NCBI GenBank assembly: GCA_934045075.1
Contig: OW203726.1
Coordinates: forward strand, 3,661,535-3,725,534
Origin: Yponomeuta sedellus
Taxonomy: Eukaryota; Arthropoda; Insecta; Lepidoptera; Yponomeutidae
Direction: 5' to 3'
DNA: 64,000 bases
The notes beneath the pieces were generated by a model, which saw only the letters and a program-made list of their open reading frames with translations, was not told the origin of the DNA and searched no databases. Made by a program: the position numbers and the translations under genes. This document shows positions 52,641-62,440 of the stretch, one piece after another; positions within the stretch are counted from its first letter, which is position 1, and each line of letters starts with the position of its first letter.

Positions 52641-53220
52641 CAACACAATGTAAATACTAGAAATAAACATAATCTTTTGTTCCCACTATTTAGGCCGGCA
52701 AAGGTTAATACGTCCTTCATGGGGCATTGTATACGGTTCTATAATAAAATCCCTGAAGATACATTAAGCTTGCCTGAAACGCGGTTCAAAAAATGTGTAA
52801 AGTACACTTTGTGCCAAAAGGGCTACTATAACATAAAGGATTATTTAGATGACAATGATGTCTGGAGCCAGTTCACTGCATGAGTTCTATGTTTTATATT
52901 ACCTAATTATGTAAACTCTGTTAATGAACGACTTCGAAAAGACTAAGTTTGGAGCTTTTTTGTCCAAATGGACACCTAGTTTGAATTATAATGTTCATTA
53001 AGCCACAGTTAATAATAATAATAGTAAATATTCATGGACATATTATACAGATCTCGTTAGCCCTACAACTAAATGACTTGTGTTATTGTTTCCTAGTTTG
53101 ACCCGGCCGGGGATCGAACCCGAGACCTTCGGTTTTACAGTCGGCGTGCCAAACCGATGCGCCACCGCGGCCGTCGTAGGAGTTTCTGCGCTACTTTGAA
53201 TAAAAAAAATTCATTTCATT
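52641..53220 (+). pseudogene. CR1/Jockey-like LINE ORF2 C-terminus and 3' UTR
   Basis: The frame from 52641 reads QHNVNTRNKHNLLFPLFRPA, then MGHCIRFYNKIPEDTLSLPE and KGYYNIKDYLDDNDVW, and stops at 52881. An 'xxYNKIPExxxxLpxxxFKxxVKxxLxxKxYYxixDY' ending is typical of CR1/Jockey-group elements. The 3' UTR ('gaaaagactaagtttggagc') continues to 'tactttgaataaa' near 53205 and is interrupted by SINE-5 at 53018-53176. Strongly 5'-truncated. Confidence 0.75.
53018..53176 (-). repeat. SINE-5 copy inserted in the LINE 3' UTR
   Basis: 'aatagtaaatattcatggac', 'agtttgacccggccgggg' and 'caaaccgatgcgccaccgcg'. An internal part of about 100 bp is missing relative to 48030-48275. Confidence 0.8.
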
Positions 53221-53224
53221 TCCA

Positions 53225-53640
53225 TACAACGCAATCGATGGACTGGACCTGGACTAGGATACCCTAGGCTGTGATAACCGGGCAATGACATCACAAACAA
53301 GTAAATAAACCTGACTTCGTCTGACTGGGTCACCGTCACGTCATTTTCTGCCTAACCTAGTTTGGAAAAATCAAATTCTGCAGTCCCCAGTGAGAATTCT
53401 AGACTGAGTAGACAGCTAAAAATAATTACAGACAACATTTTCAAACGAAGAGGTATAATGGGCGGCCTTATTGCTGATAGCAATTTCTTCCAGACAATTA
53501 TATTTATTTACAGATAGGCACACTTAATTGCATACCATAATCGTAATCTTATTTTAAAAAAACTGGGATGAAGGGGATTTTATAATTTGCGGGATCTTGT
53601 CAATATCTTTTAATTTAATATAGTTACAGGGCAGACTTAT
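53225..53640. repeat. SINE-6 fragment and LINE tail in unique sequence
   Basis: 'actaggataccctaggctgt' at 53262 belongs to SINE-6. 'ggcggccttattgctgatag' at 53462 is an antisense LINE tail. The rest is unassigned. Confidence 0.5.
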
Positions 53641-54019
53641 CAGGCACGCCCGCACACCTTCGCATCACATTCCGTCGTGCATTTTTATTATCTCGCAGGC
53701 AAGGCAAGGTAAACAGTAATCTGCCGGCCCGAGCTAATTTTGGCCGTTTTGTTTGGCTAAAATTACGCACACTGCACGTAAACCCGCACTGCGAGCGCCG
53801 GCGCGAGAGTTATTAAATTAAAATTTAGCCGGTGGCCGATTAGCCGACACTTTTCACAGCCCTACCACAGGCGACCAATAGGAAGTCCACACATTGGCAA
53901 TGTCACGAAATGTCAACAGTCCACCAATCAAATAGAAAGAGAAAGAAAGGAAAACATACATTCATTTTACCAACAAGACACATCACAGAAGGAAAATAAC
54001 CGAAAAAATGTACATGATA
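53641..54019. other. Unique, GC-rich core, no gene seen
   Basis: 'gcgagcgccggcgcgagag' at 53790 stands out from its flanks. No domain or repeat recognised. Confidence 0.35.
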
Positions 54020-54128
54020 GGAATAAAGATGCTGGATGCGGCAAGCTGAAGACAGGGCGCTAGGGCGCTCATTAGGGGAAGGCTATGTCCAGCAATGGAC
54101 TACATAGTATAGCCTGAAGAAGAAGAAT
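54020..54128 (+). repeat. RTE LINE 3' end, 5'-truncated
   Basis: 'gctggatgcggcaagctgaa' then 'gacagggcgctagggcgctc' and 'aggggaaggctatgtccagc', ending 'agcctgaagaagaagaa'. It matches the 61720-61830 LINE end on the other strand rather than the SINE-3 body. Confidence 0.75.
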
Positions 54129-54459
54129 AGAAATAAACGAAATACACAAAAAATGAAACAAAAAAAAAGACATAGGTTTAGCCTGTGGTGTATCTAAATT
54201 GCCACAAAAGGCAGCTGAATCAGCGTTGTGCCGAGAGAGTAAGCTCTCAGCGCTCAAATAACTAACTTCCACACATCGCAATCAGTTGACTAGCCTGGGT
54301 AGTAAGATGACTCTAGTCGCGTGTTTTAAATGTCAATAGCGTGAAGTTGGAGTGCAGCCATCATGAATAGCGTGAAAAGAGGAAAGTTCCTCTACATTAA
54401 TTGTCAAATTCTGAAACTTAAGCGCCACAAAACGCGTGAGTTATACCGTCGTGCTACCC

Positions 54460-54780
54460 ATGCTGGTCCCAAACTAGGATACCCTGTGCTATGATAACCA
54501 GGCAAGGACATTACAACCATAGAAATGCACCGAGACTAGAGCCACTGTAAACTGATTTAGTACGGCGGCTTCCAGTCGGAATCGAACCCACGACCTATGT
54601 TTCAGTAGTCAAGCGTATCAATCAATCAAATCAATTTATTTCAACGTAAATAATTCGTCATTCTGTTTGCTGAGCGTCAATGTAAAATGTAGGCCGCTGC
54701 CTTTGGGCAGTATTGTAGTGAAGAAAAAGGCAGCGGAATACTCTGACCATCTTTTCTCATGTCATCTTAAACCAAATACA
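54460..54780 (-). repeat. SINE-6/SINE-7 composite copy
   Basis: 'aactaggataccctgtgcta' (SINE-6 word) is followed by 'gtcggaatcgaacccacgac' (antisense B box), then 'tgagcgtcaatgtaaaatgt' and 'gccgctgcctttgggcagta', shared with 34630-34690. Confidence 0.55.
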
Positions 54781-54799
54781 TCAGTGGCACCTATACGTA

Positions 54800-55655
54800 T
54801 ACCTAACAAGGTTTTATGATTGCCATTAACAACCCTAAATGCCAAAGCACTAGTCAAATGTCCCACGATAGTAAGGAAAACGTAAGTGCTGCGGCCAGAC
54901 ACGCGAACAGCACTCGTTCATAACGTAGTAGTCAGCCATCCTCAATCTCAACCATTTGGAGGGAGAAAGATGACCCGATTTAACCGTTAGATCTCGAGAA
55001 ATGGCAGACCTCAAAATTTTTGTCAATTAATACATGTAAATACATGTTGATATTCTTACCTATTACCATATGGTACTTTGTTTTGAGACCATGGCAGGTG
55101 GGGATGTTGGGGCGACCAACGCCTCCTTGCTGACAGGCTGACCTGACGTAAGACTGGCTGATTCTCTTTTGAAACGACTTCGAAATTAGAATGACTGACC
55201 AGACCGAACAAGAGACTACGAAACAGTTCACGACAGACTTCCAAACGTAGCGGACGACAACGCTCCGCTGCTGACGAACAGACAGACAAACCTGTACGAC
55301 CGTACAAGCTGGTACCTAGAAGTTACCATTATTACAACAGTCTCGGCAATAAGATGACCGCGATGACGTAGCCGCGCGTTTTAAATATCGCGACATTCCA
55401 GTATTTTATTTTTATTTATTTTGAGGTATTTATGTATATTATTATTATTTGAGTATAAGTTGCTTAAGTATATGTATTTATTTTTAGGTATCTATGTATA
55501 TTATTATTTAAATATATGTACCTACATTATATCGTAGGTAATAATAAGTAATAAGTAATTATATTCTCGCACTCCCTTGCTGTTTGTTATCAATATATTT
55601 TCGATTTAACTATTTATTTACACGCACCACGTACCGACTATATCATTCATGCAAT
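54800..55655. other. Mostly unique; short AT-rich tandem
   Basis: Around 55430-55530 'aggtatttatgtatattatt' and 'aggtatctatgtatattatt' are two units of an imperfect tandem of about 65 bp. ORFs 54980-55231 and 55056-55307 overlap in different frames and have no recognised domain. Confidence 0.4.
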
Positions 55656-55664
55656 CCTCTCCAT

Positions 55665-55795
55665 CCAAAGGTGGTCTGGAAGAGATCGCTCTTAGCGATA
55701 AGACCGCCAATTGTATAACGTAACTTAGATTTAAGAATCATGGTTGTAATATTTTTCTGGTTGTGCAATAAAGTGTTCTCTATCTATCTTATTGT
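55665..55795 (+). repeat. LINE 3' end
   Basis: 'ggtggtctggaagagatcgc', 'cgataagaccgccaattgta' and 'tgtgcaataaagtgttctct'. The clearest copy of this tail. Confidence 0.65.
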
Positions 55796-55902
55796 CAAAT
55801 TCTGATATTTATCGCCACGACACGCGTGACACGTGCCATCGAACAACCCAGGCCTACCTATATCGGAAATAATTTAAAATCCATGTCAGCAACAAATTAA
55901 AC

Positions 55903-56168
55903 GTTCTCTTCTTCTTCTTCAGGCCATATTAGTCCACTGCTGGACATAGCCCTCCCCTAATGAGCGCCATAGCGCAAAGTTGTGCCATCATTGGGGGGTA
56001 ATGTCCATAATCCCCACGCTGGGCATGCGGGTTGGGGATCGCAGTTTGGTGGGATTGTACTGCAGGGGCGCTGCTGCCAACCCCCCGGTTTGTGTCCCTT
56101 AGTCGCCTTTTACGACACCCGCGGGAAGAATTTGGGTTGGTGCTATTCTCTAGGCCGACAACACACAG
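55903..56168 (-). repeat. SINE-3 full-length copy, GAA-tail
   Basis: Tail 'tcttcttcttcttcaggcc' at the left, and 'cggccgac' with 'acacac' at the right. The diagnostic body 'gccatcattggggggtaatg' is the GAA-subfamily form. Confidence 0.85.
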
Positions 56169-56169
56169 C

Positions 56170-56530
56170 AGATGAATTAGATGAAATGTTACCTTCAATT
56201 AATTATTCATATTCGGCTAAATTGCACTAGAAAATTATTAAATTAAATTGATGGAATTAAACTCTACGTGTTAATTTAATTACGCTAGAAATTTCGCTAC
56301 CGGGACGCCGTAATTCAATTCCAACTTTACATTAGACGGCGGGGCGCCGTCTACGTAAGAATTTGAGGCTTTGGAATTGTTTATTTTGTTAATTTGGCTC
56401 GAAGACAATGTCTCATCAGGACAAGCGCGCCTTATTATTAAGCCAAGCTTAATAAGTACAACGATATTACCATATTTTCTTTGCTGTACGAGGTTAGAAG
56501 CAAGATGACTACATTATAGTGGATTAATTC
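56170..56530. other. Unique sequence, no gene seen
   Basis: 'gacggcggggcgccgtc' at 56334 is a GC-rich palindrome. 'gctcgaagacaatgtctcat' near 56398 contains a short inverted pair (agacaatgtct). Confidence 0.4.
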
Positions 56531-56536
56531 GGCGCA

Positions 56537-56880
56537 TCATAAGAAATCATCAATAATCGTCACCTCTATCTCGCGATACGTAACATGGCGGTCTTGCATT
56601 ATTAGTTTTCCCACAGCTTCAATATTTTGTGGCACAACCACCGATTTCGGGCGACCTTCTTTAACTTCGTCCGTGAGCTTACTGCGCCCGCGATTAAACT
56701 CACTAAACCAGTGATACACAGTTGTTTTTGATGGAGCTTCACCACCAAAAGTCGAAGTTAATTGATCTACGCACTGTTGTTGCGTTAAAAAACGTCGAAA
56801 ATCGTAATGAATCATAGCACGAATATTTTCACGAGTGAGTTCAATTTTTTCAGCGATATGACATTTTAAACCCAACAAAA
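56537..56880 (-). pseudogene. mariner transposase N-terminal fragment
   Basis: The minus frame contains AEKIELTRENIRAMIHYDFR, then TQQQCVDQLTSTFGGEAPSK, TTVYHWFSEFNRGRSKLTDE and KEGRPKSVVVPQNIEAV, and breaks after DRHVTYREIE. This is the DNA-binding helix-turn-helix half of a mariner transposase: first HTH about residues 10-50, linker and second HTH after that. The catalytic DD(34)D region is absent, so the copy cannot transpose. The stretch upstream ('ctcttatatacgatagtgtt') looks like mariner 5' UTR. No initiator ATG is in frame. Confidence 0.9.
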
Positions 56881-56884
56881 ATAA

Positions 56885-57175
56885 AACACTATCGTATATA
56901 AGAGAAAAATATTAGCGTCCAGTATTTAAAAAAAGAACGAATTTGACCATGGAGGTCAGACATTGCGTTTAAAATTATTGGAATCCCAGATTCCGCATAC
57001 GTAAGTAGCAGCCTATGTATGCATTTTGTCAGAAACCAACTTCTATATTTTTTTAATTTTGTTTGAATAAAAATCTACAATCAATCAACCAAAATACGCA
57101 ATTTCTAAAATATTTTTATTTTAGAATATTATTTTTTAAATATTTAGTTCAGTTAAGTATTTTTTAAAAACCTAG
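56885..57175. other. AT-rich flank of the mariner remnant
   Basis: It probably includes the mariner 5' UTR to about 56960. The terminal repeat was not identified with confidence. Confidence 0.35.
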
Positions 57176-57177
57176 AT

Positions 57178-57345
57178 TTTTCATTCATCATCATCAACCC
57201 ATTATGTACCTACCGAGAGGCACGGGTCTCTTCCTGAGGGAGGTATACGCCATACTCCACCACCTGAGGCCAAGGGTGCCTTGAAAAGTTCTAACAGTAA
57301 GACCAGCCACTAGTCTTGCAAGCCTCCACCAATCCGGATTTTTCA
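57178..57345. repeat. SINE-2 tail-variant fragment, internally rearranged
   Basis: 'catcatcatcaacccattat' and 'gaggcacgggtctcttcctg' run antisense. Then 'gttctaacagtaagaccagc' and 'cttgcaagcctccaccaatc' run in the opposite sense. The two halves of one repeat are joined head to head. Confidence 0.55.
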
Positions 57346-57619
57346 TTAAAAACAAAAAAAAAAAGTAGGTATGGCTTCCATACATAATTCCGATGTCCAT
57401 GTCAAAACACGGTAGATAACAATCCTTGAAACCCTACGGCTATCGGAACCGTAGAATTTACATTTTAACGCGTACGGTTTCAAGGCCAGTGGGCCTAAAT
57501 TTTACTAACTAACAGGATTAGAATTTAGTGCCTTGTCAAGATTTCCATACCATATAATGAATTCTAACAAATATTATCAAAGAGTATTTCTTAACGATTC
57601 GCGATACACATTAAACAGC

Positions 57620-57725
57620 CACTTCATTCTACCCGTGACCACGGCAACTGTGACGCTGCAGAAGCGTTACGATTTACCTAATAAATAATCGCGATTATAC
57701 CCGTTTAATACATATAATAATAATT
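57620..57725. repeat. Repeat K copy
   Basis: 'ccacttcattctacccgtga', 'ccacggcaactgtgacgctg' and 'cctaataaataatcgcgatt'. Its left part is the empty site corresponding to MITE M4 copy 1. Confidence 0.7.
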
Positions 57726-58130
57726 AATAATCGGCCTTTTTTGCATCTACTTAATGGGATGATTTATACAGCTTCCAGTGGTATCTTCACTCACACTAGA
57801 TAGTTGAAGGGACCACTCCAACGCTGTAGTGCCTGGGACATGGTTTTATAGATGGTGTGGGCTTACCCAGCACCTATACCATCCTGACAGCTTAGTCGGC
57901 CTAGCCCACAGGAAATACATATATAACTATGATGAAAGAGACCTTTAAAAAGAAGAACAAGCCAACAGCTTCGAGAAATTGATTGAAAAGCCTTTTTAGT
58001 TTGGTTTCATCGTGAATTCCTATGAAATGCTGTATTAATCAACAAGGCAGCGTTTACAATTATTACTCTAATGTTTTCTACACATTTATAAATTTGTAAC
58101 AGACAATATGAAGCCCACGTACAATAATGT
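57726..58130. other. Unique sequence, no gene seen
   Basis: No repeat or domain recognised. Confidence 0.35.
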
Positions 58131-58134
58131 ATGC

Positions 58135-58510
58135 GTACATCCTTCATGGGGCATTGTCTACGCTTCTATGATAAAATTCCTGAAGATATATTAAGCTTGC
58201 CTGAAACGCGGTTCAAAAAATATGTTAAGCATGCTTAGTGCCAAAAGGGCTACTATAACATAAAGGATTATTTAGATGACAATGATGTCTGGAATTAAAG
58301 CCAATACAATGCATGAGTTCTATGTTTTATATTAATTATGTGAACTATTTTAATTAAGGAGTTTGAAAACACTAAGTTTGGAGATTTTTGTCCAATTTTT
58401 CTCCAAAATTATCTAGATTTTGAAATGGACACCTAATTTGATTTGTAACGTTCATCAAGCCGCAGGATCGGCGCTACTTTGAATAAAAACTTTTCATTTC
58501 ATTTTCATGT
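58135..58510 (+). pseudogene. CR1/Jockey-like LINE ORF2 end, second copy
   Basis: Same family as 52641-53220: 'ccttcatggggcattgtcta', then FYDKIPEDILSLPETRFKKY, an in-frame stop (Leu codon to TAG), then KGYYNIKDYLDDNDVW. The 3' UTR is uninterrupted and ends 'tactttgaataaaaac'. Confidence 0.75.
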
Positions 58511-58839
58511 CATAATGTAATGTCACAATGATTTCCAGTACTAATTGCACTAACCCGAACGCTTATTCCGTATAAATTCGGAAATTACAGAAATGAGGAA
58601 CGAATGAAAATCTCGCGCAATACGCGGCCTTATTTCAGCGGTTTAACTTGTTTCTTCCTTCTGTAGTGTGATGTAAAAACGAGCACTTATCATTCTTATT
58701 GAGGTCCTCACTTAACTAAATATAAAAAGTGCTCGTTTTAGAACTAAGAAAACTAAAAAAAAACTGATTGCAAAGATTTTTAAGTTTATAAAATAACACA
58801 CAATTTAATATTTTGCTGCTAAATGTATAATTTGAAAGT

Positions 58840-59057
58840 GAGTTTGTAGATATTATAAAATTTGACTAACTTTCATTTTACAATCGAGAAAACGAACCTT
58901 TGATTCACAGATATCTCGACAAAGTCATATTTTCTCATTCGAATTCAATGTCGTATGGCGTCCAGCTTACAGATTTTGGCTTTCGTTCGAATTTTTATGT
59001 AGAATTCAAATCATACGCCTCTACGACTTATTTGCTAATGAAGTGAGAATTGGCTCC
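58840..59057. mobile_element. Element Q, copy 1
   Basis: 'tttctcattcgaattcaatg', 'tatggcgtccagcttacaga', 'gacttatttgctaatgaagt' and 'gagaattggctccct' match 60661-60912. Only the right terminus is clear. Confidence 0.6.
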
Positions 59058-59312
59058 CTGAGCGTAAAGTGGGTGATCGACGGGCGAGTAAGACCGCGGT
59101 TTTAAATACCGATAAACTTGGCTCGCGGCTCGTTGGCGCTGATCGACTATCGAGCCGAGTAAAAAATATAGTATGACGACGTGCCGCGAGCCAGGTTGGC
59201 GGTATTTGACACCACGGTTTTGCAATGATACGCCGGCGAGATTTACCGACGAGCCATAAAACCGCGATCTTTCTCGCCCGTCGATCAACAGCTTTAGCGA
59301 GGGAGTCAAACG
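59048..59312. mobile_element. Foldback element with about 55-bp arms
   Basis: 'tgatcgacgggcgagtaaga' and 'tctttctcgcccgtcgatca' are inverted, and the match continues outward to 'ggctccctgagcg' / 'cgagggagtc' and inward to 'ccgcggtttt' / 'aaaaccgcga'. The two minus ORFs over it (93 and 100 codons) are products of the GC-rich arms. Confidence 0.75.
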
Positions 59313-59464
59313 TGCACGAGGTGATAAATCTTTGCACTCGAGTGCAACACGTAACTTTTCATCCCACCGAAGAATGACTAAACGTATAAAACAGTTTTAA
59401 CAATGTGACGTAAGAAAGGGGTGCGCGCAAATTAAAAAAAAAGTTCAAGAGTAAAAAAAAAGTT

Positions 59465-59941
59465 TTTGAACTAAAACTTTCGTAAGTACAACACATTGTA
59501 GACTTTTAGTCCACGAAAAATGCGCGAGGCTATTGAAATAAGTCGCCACCCGATTTTCAATAGAGACAGTGGATGGGCTTTTCCGTCGGCCTGTAAACCG
59601 GTTCTACGAAAGTGCAGTGATAGTGAATATCGAAATTGACACTGCAAGAACGAAGATGTCGTGAGCTGTGTCCGTGCCATCATGCCTAGTGACATTGACG
59701 ACGGGAAAGCAGTAGGCGCTGCGGCGCAAGCCAGCGGGAATCCCCCGCAGCCAGTGTCGGCACCCGCCCCACCTATCTCGGCGCGGGCGCGCCGCGCGCT
59801 TTCCCGTAGTGTGAGACGAGCAACCGACGACGCAGGCTCCGTTTCTGCTCACCATGATTAAGCTCTGCGAATCGGAGCGAAACCTGGTCGGACTTTTCCG
59901 ATATAAAAACACCCATAACAAATCCGGACTAAAAGTCTACA
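59465..59941 (+). mobile_element. Foldback family F, long copy F3 with internal domain
   Basis: Left end 'tttgaactaaaactttcg' to 'gtagacttttagtcc'. Right end 'cctggtcggacttttccgat' to 'ggactaaaagtctac'. An A-rich 12-bp word (nine A then GTT) flanks it at 59453-59464 and 59942-59953. Unlike F1 and F4, the centre is about 300 bp of GC-rich unique sequence, so this copy may be closest to the source element. Confidence 0.75.
59682..59861 (+). pseudogene. Ala/Pro/Arg-rich ORF inside F3 (59 codons)
   Basis: ATG at 59682 opens MPSDIDDGKAVGAAAQASG, followed by a proline-rich stretch (PPQPVSAPAPPISAR) and a basic stretch (ARRALSRSVRR), ending HHD and TAA. It could be the start of a retrotransposon ORF1 cut short by the shared 3' hairpin. 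I see no known fold and no zinc finger. Confidence 0.3.
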
Positions 59942-59953
59942 AAAAAAAAAGTT

Positions 59954-60080
59954 GTAAGACAGTTGCGGGTCTTACTGTCAGAAGTTATCAAGCCGCCTGT
60001 AAGGCTTCGGGCATGGCTTAACGACTGCCATGACAGCTGGCACCAACAGCTTAACGTGCCTTGCGAAGCACGGAACAATG
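59954..60080 (-). repeat. SINE-2 internal fragment
   Basis: 'tgtaagacagttgcgggtct' through 'ttgcgaagcacgg'. Both ends are missing; F3 sits at its left edge. Confidence 0.75.
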
Positions 60081-60094
60081 TTAAAGTATAATTG

Positions 60095-60318
60095 TTAAAA
60101 ACCTATTCAGAGGCTAGAAATTCCACCCATGCCGGGACTTGAACCCGCGACCTCTGGCTGACCGTGCCAGCGCTCTCCCAACTGACCTAATGTGCGACCA
60201 CCGACATCAGTGAAATTTCTAACCTCTTTACAATAATCTGTATTACGTATTTTTTAGCCTCTAAATAGGTTTTTAAAATTGTCCTTAGCACGGGTTAGTG
60301 CATTAAAAAGAGTATAAT
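60095..60318. repeat. SINE-1 inverted copy
   Basis: The antisense arm 'aaaacctattcagaggctag' with the tRNA-like domain runs to 'aatctgtattacgtatt'. A sense arm of the 3' part follows: 'ttagcctctaaataggtttt', 'tccttagcacgggttagtgc'. This copy extends past the usual 'aggtttt' terminus. Confidence 0.8.
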
Positions 60319-60483
60319 CTATACAATTTGTATTCGTGAAATAAAAGTCTTTAAAAATGCAAAAACGTCTCATATTTAGCCAAGAATCAGTAAGCACCAA
60401 ATTGAGCCGCAGCCTGCCAGTTGTATAATATTTACTGGTACCTCATATAATAATAATTATGGTATAATAATAATTATACCATA

Positions 60484-60968
60484 TTTTTGAACTAAAACTT
60501 TCGTAAGCACAACACATTGTAGACTTTTTGTCCGGATCTACTTACGGGTGTTGTTATATCGAAAGAGTCCGACTAGGTTTTGCTCTGATTCGCAGAGCTT
60601 AATCAAGGTGAGCAGAGACGGAGCTCGCGTCGTCGGTTGCTCGTATCGGAGCGAAACCAGGGGGCCGATTCTCACCAATGCGAATTGAAAGCGTAGACGC
60701 AAAATTTTCGAAGGTTTAGATATCTATCGCATAAAAATTAGATAAGATAAGACGACAGAGTTATTAGTCGTTCATTTTCTCATTCGAACTCAATCTAGCA
60801 TGGCGTTCAGAATACATATTTTGGATTTTTTCCGTAGAATTCCAAGTCATAAATAAGCCTTAGAGTCGTATACGACTTATTTGCTAATGTAGTGAGAATT
60901 GATTCCCTGGTCGGACTCTTCCGATATAACAACACCCGTAAGTAGATCCGGACTAAAAGTGTACAATA
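60484..60968 (+). mobile_element. Foldback family F, copy F4, interrupted, 8-bp TSD
   Basis: ATACCATA is at 60476-60483 and 60969-60976. Arms 'gtccggatctacttacgggt' and 'cccgtaagtagatccggac' are inverted. Element Q interrupts the right arm at 60661-60912; the uninterrupted words 'gcgaaacctggtcgg' are seen at 48727 and 59876. Confidence 0.85.
60661..60912. mobile_element. Element Q, copy 2, inside F4
   Basis: Ends 'gggccgattctcac' and 'gtgagaattgattccc' are imperfect inverted repeats. The interior matches 58840-59057. No ORF. Target duplication unclear because both edges are G/C-rich. Confidence 0.7.
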
Positions 60969-60984
60969 ATACCATAGTTATTTT

Positions 60985-61715
60985 CCACCAGTTCCAGCAT
61001 TAAAATCTACGTTGTTTATTTAAACGCTCGGCCGAAGTTTGCTAACAGCGCTCTCTAATTAAAAATGTACCGTGAGTTTTTTTAGCTTTCCACGTTGCTG
61101 TACCTACCTTTTCAACATGATGGTGGGCGACGTTTTTCTCACTCATTGGCCCTTAACATGAAGTCTTACTTCGAGACCAAAGCAGCATCAACGCTGAATG
61201 GAATAGCACAAAATGCCTGCCAGAAGTTTTTTTCTGAATTGAGCAACAAGCGAATTTATTTGGTTGAAATATACCTTTCCGCGGGCTTAATAATAATATT
61301 TTGTCTATCTTTCTTTATCTTCACCACGTATAGAAATCAACATGATATTGATTTATCAATTAATAATTCACTACACGAACACTGAAATAGATTGACTTCT
61401 ATTTCAGTTTTCCGATGATTAATTATCAATATTAAGGCTCTCTAACAATTCTGTCTTCAGCCACATTCTATATTTATCACGAAGCCGCGTGATACCATCT
61501 CTCGAAAATAATATATTGCTTGCACTACCATTGACCCAATATCATAGGCCTCGACTGTGATTGAATAAACCTACAGATTAATATAATGTTATACACAATT
61601 AATGAATTTGTTAATGAATTTTCAAAGCGAAAAAAAGGACCAGAGCATACGAAACCGGAACCGTACGTCATGCAACTGCAATCAGCCAGGATTGCGGTGG
61701 ATTATCTTAAGGTTT
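60985..61715. other. Unique sequence, no gene assigned
   Basis: A frame from ATG 61158 to 61385 has a hydrophobic segment (LSAGLIIIFCLSFFIF), but there is no support for it as a gene. Confidence 0.3.
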
Positions 61716-61719
61716 GTTA

Positions 61720-62215
61720 TCTCTTCTTCTTCTTCAGGCTATATTAGTCCACTGCTGGACATAGCCCTCCCCTAATGAGCGCCATAGCGCCCTGCCTTCA
61801 GCTTGCCGCTTCCAGCACCTGCCGGCAGTTTTTCGCAGATCATTATCCCACCGGTTGGAGGGCGTCCTAAACTACGTTTGCCGAGTCGCGGTCTTTACTC
61901 AAGAACACGTCTACTCTAATGGTTGTCGGTTCTTCGCAAGATATAGCCAGCCCACTACCATTTCAGCTCGCTAATTCTCTGAGCTATGTCGATAACTTTG
62001 GTTCTCTGTTAGATGCATTCATTATGAATCCTATCCTTCAAAGATACTCCCGAGCAAAGCTCTCTTCATAGCTCGCTGAGCGACTTTGAACTGGTGGACC
62101 AGCCCTTTCGTGAGTGTCCATGTCTCGGCTCCGTAGGTCATCATCACAGGTAGGACGCACTAATTGAAAACTTTCGTTTTCAAACATTGCGGTATGGATG
62201 ACGAGAAGAATCGGC
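61720..62215 (-). pseudogene. RTE-type LINE ORF2 C-terminal half, with stops
   Basis: On the minus strand the order is IPQCLKTKVFN, stop, CVLPVMMTYGAETWTLTKGL, VHQFKVAQRAMKRALLG, then after a frameshift VIDIAQRISELKW, WAGYILRRTDNH, GKRSLGRPPTRWDNDL, and finally WRSLGEGYVQQWTNIA and stop, followed by (gaa)n. The TYGAETW and WAGHiaRR-type motifs and the short repeat tail are characteristic of RTE-clade elements. At least four stops or frameshifts make it dead. Confidence 0.85.
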
Positions 62216-62289
62216 GTAGTCCCAAACACTGTTTTCCCTGCAATGCCCAGATGCACGCGAACAGTGTTCGGTCATAAAACAAATGGTTT

Positions 62290-62440
62290 TTGGAAGTACG
62301 TCATCCATTTTTTTGTCCATGTCTTTGTCCAAAATGATCCAGATTTTGAAATGGACACCTTGTTTGACTTGTAACGTTCATTAAGCCGCCGATTCTGTGT
62401 ATTTTGAATAAAACCTTTTTCATTCCATTTCCACTAAGAT
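62290..62440 (+). repeat. CR1/Jockey-like LINE 3' UTR
   Basis: 'gatccagattttgaaatgga', 'cttgtaacgttcattaagcc' and 'tattttgaataaaacctttt', as at 58420-58510. Coding part absent. Confidence 0.7.

Noticed and set aside
56395..56425. Second hammerhead-like word ('cctgatgagacattgtct' on the minus strand)
   Set aside because: The word forms a small stem, but the conserved core after it is 'ttcgag' rather than 'gaaa', so the catalytic core is incomplete.
61158..61385. 75-codon frame with a hydrophobic, membrane-like segment
   Set aside because: No homology recognised, no start or splice context, AT-rich region where such frames arise by chance.
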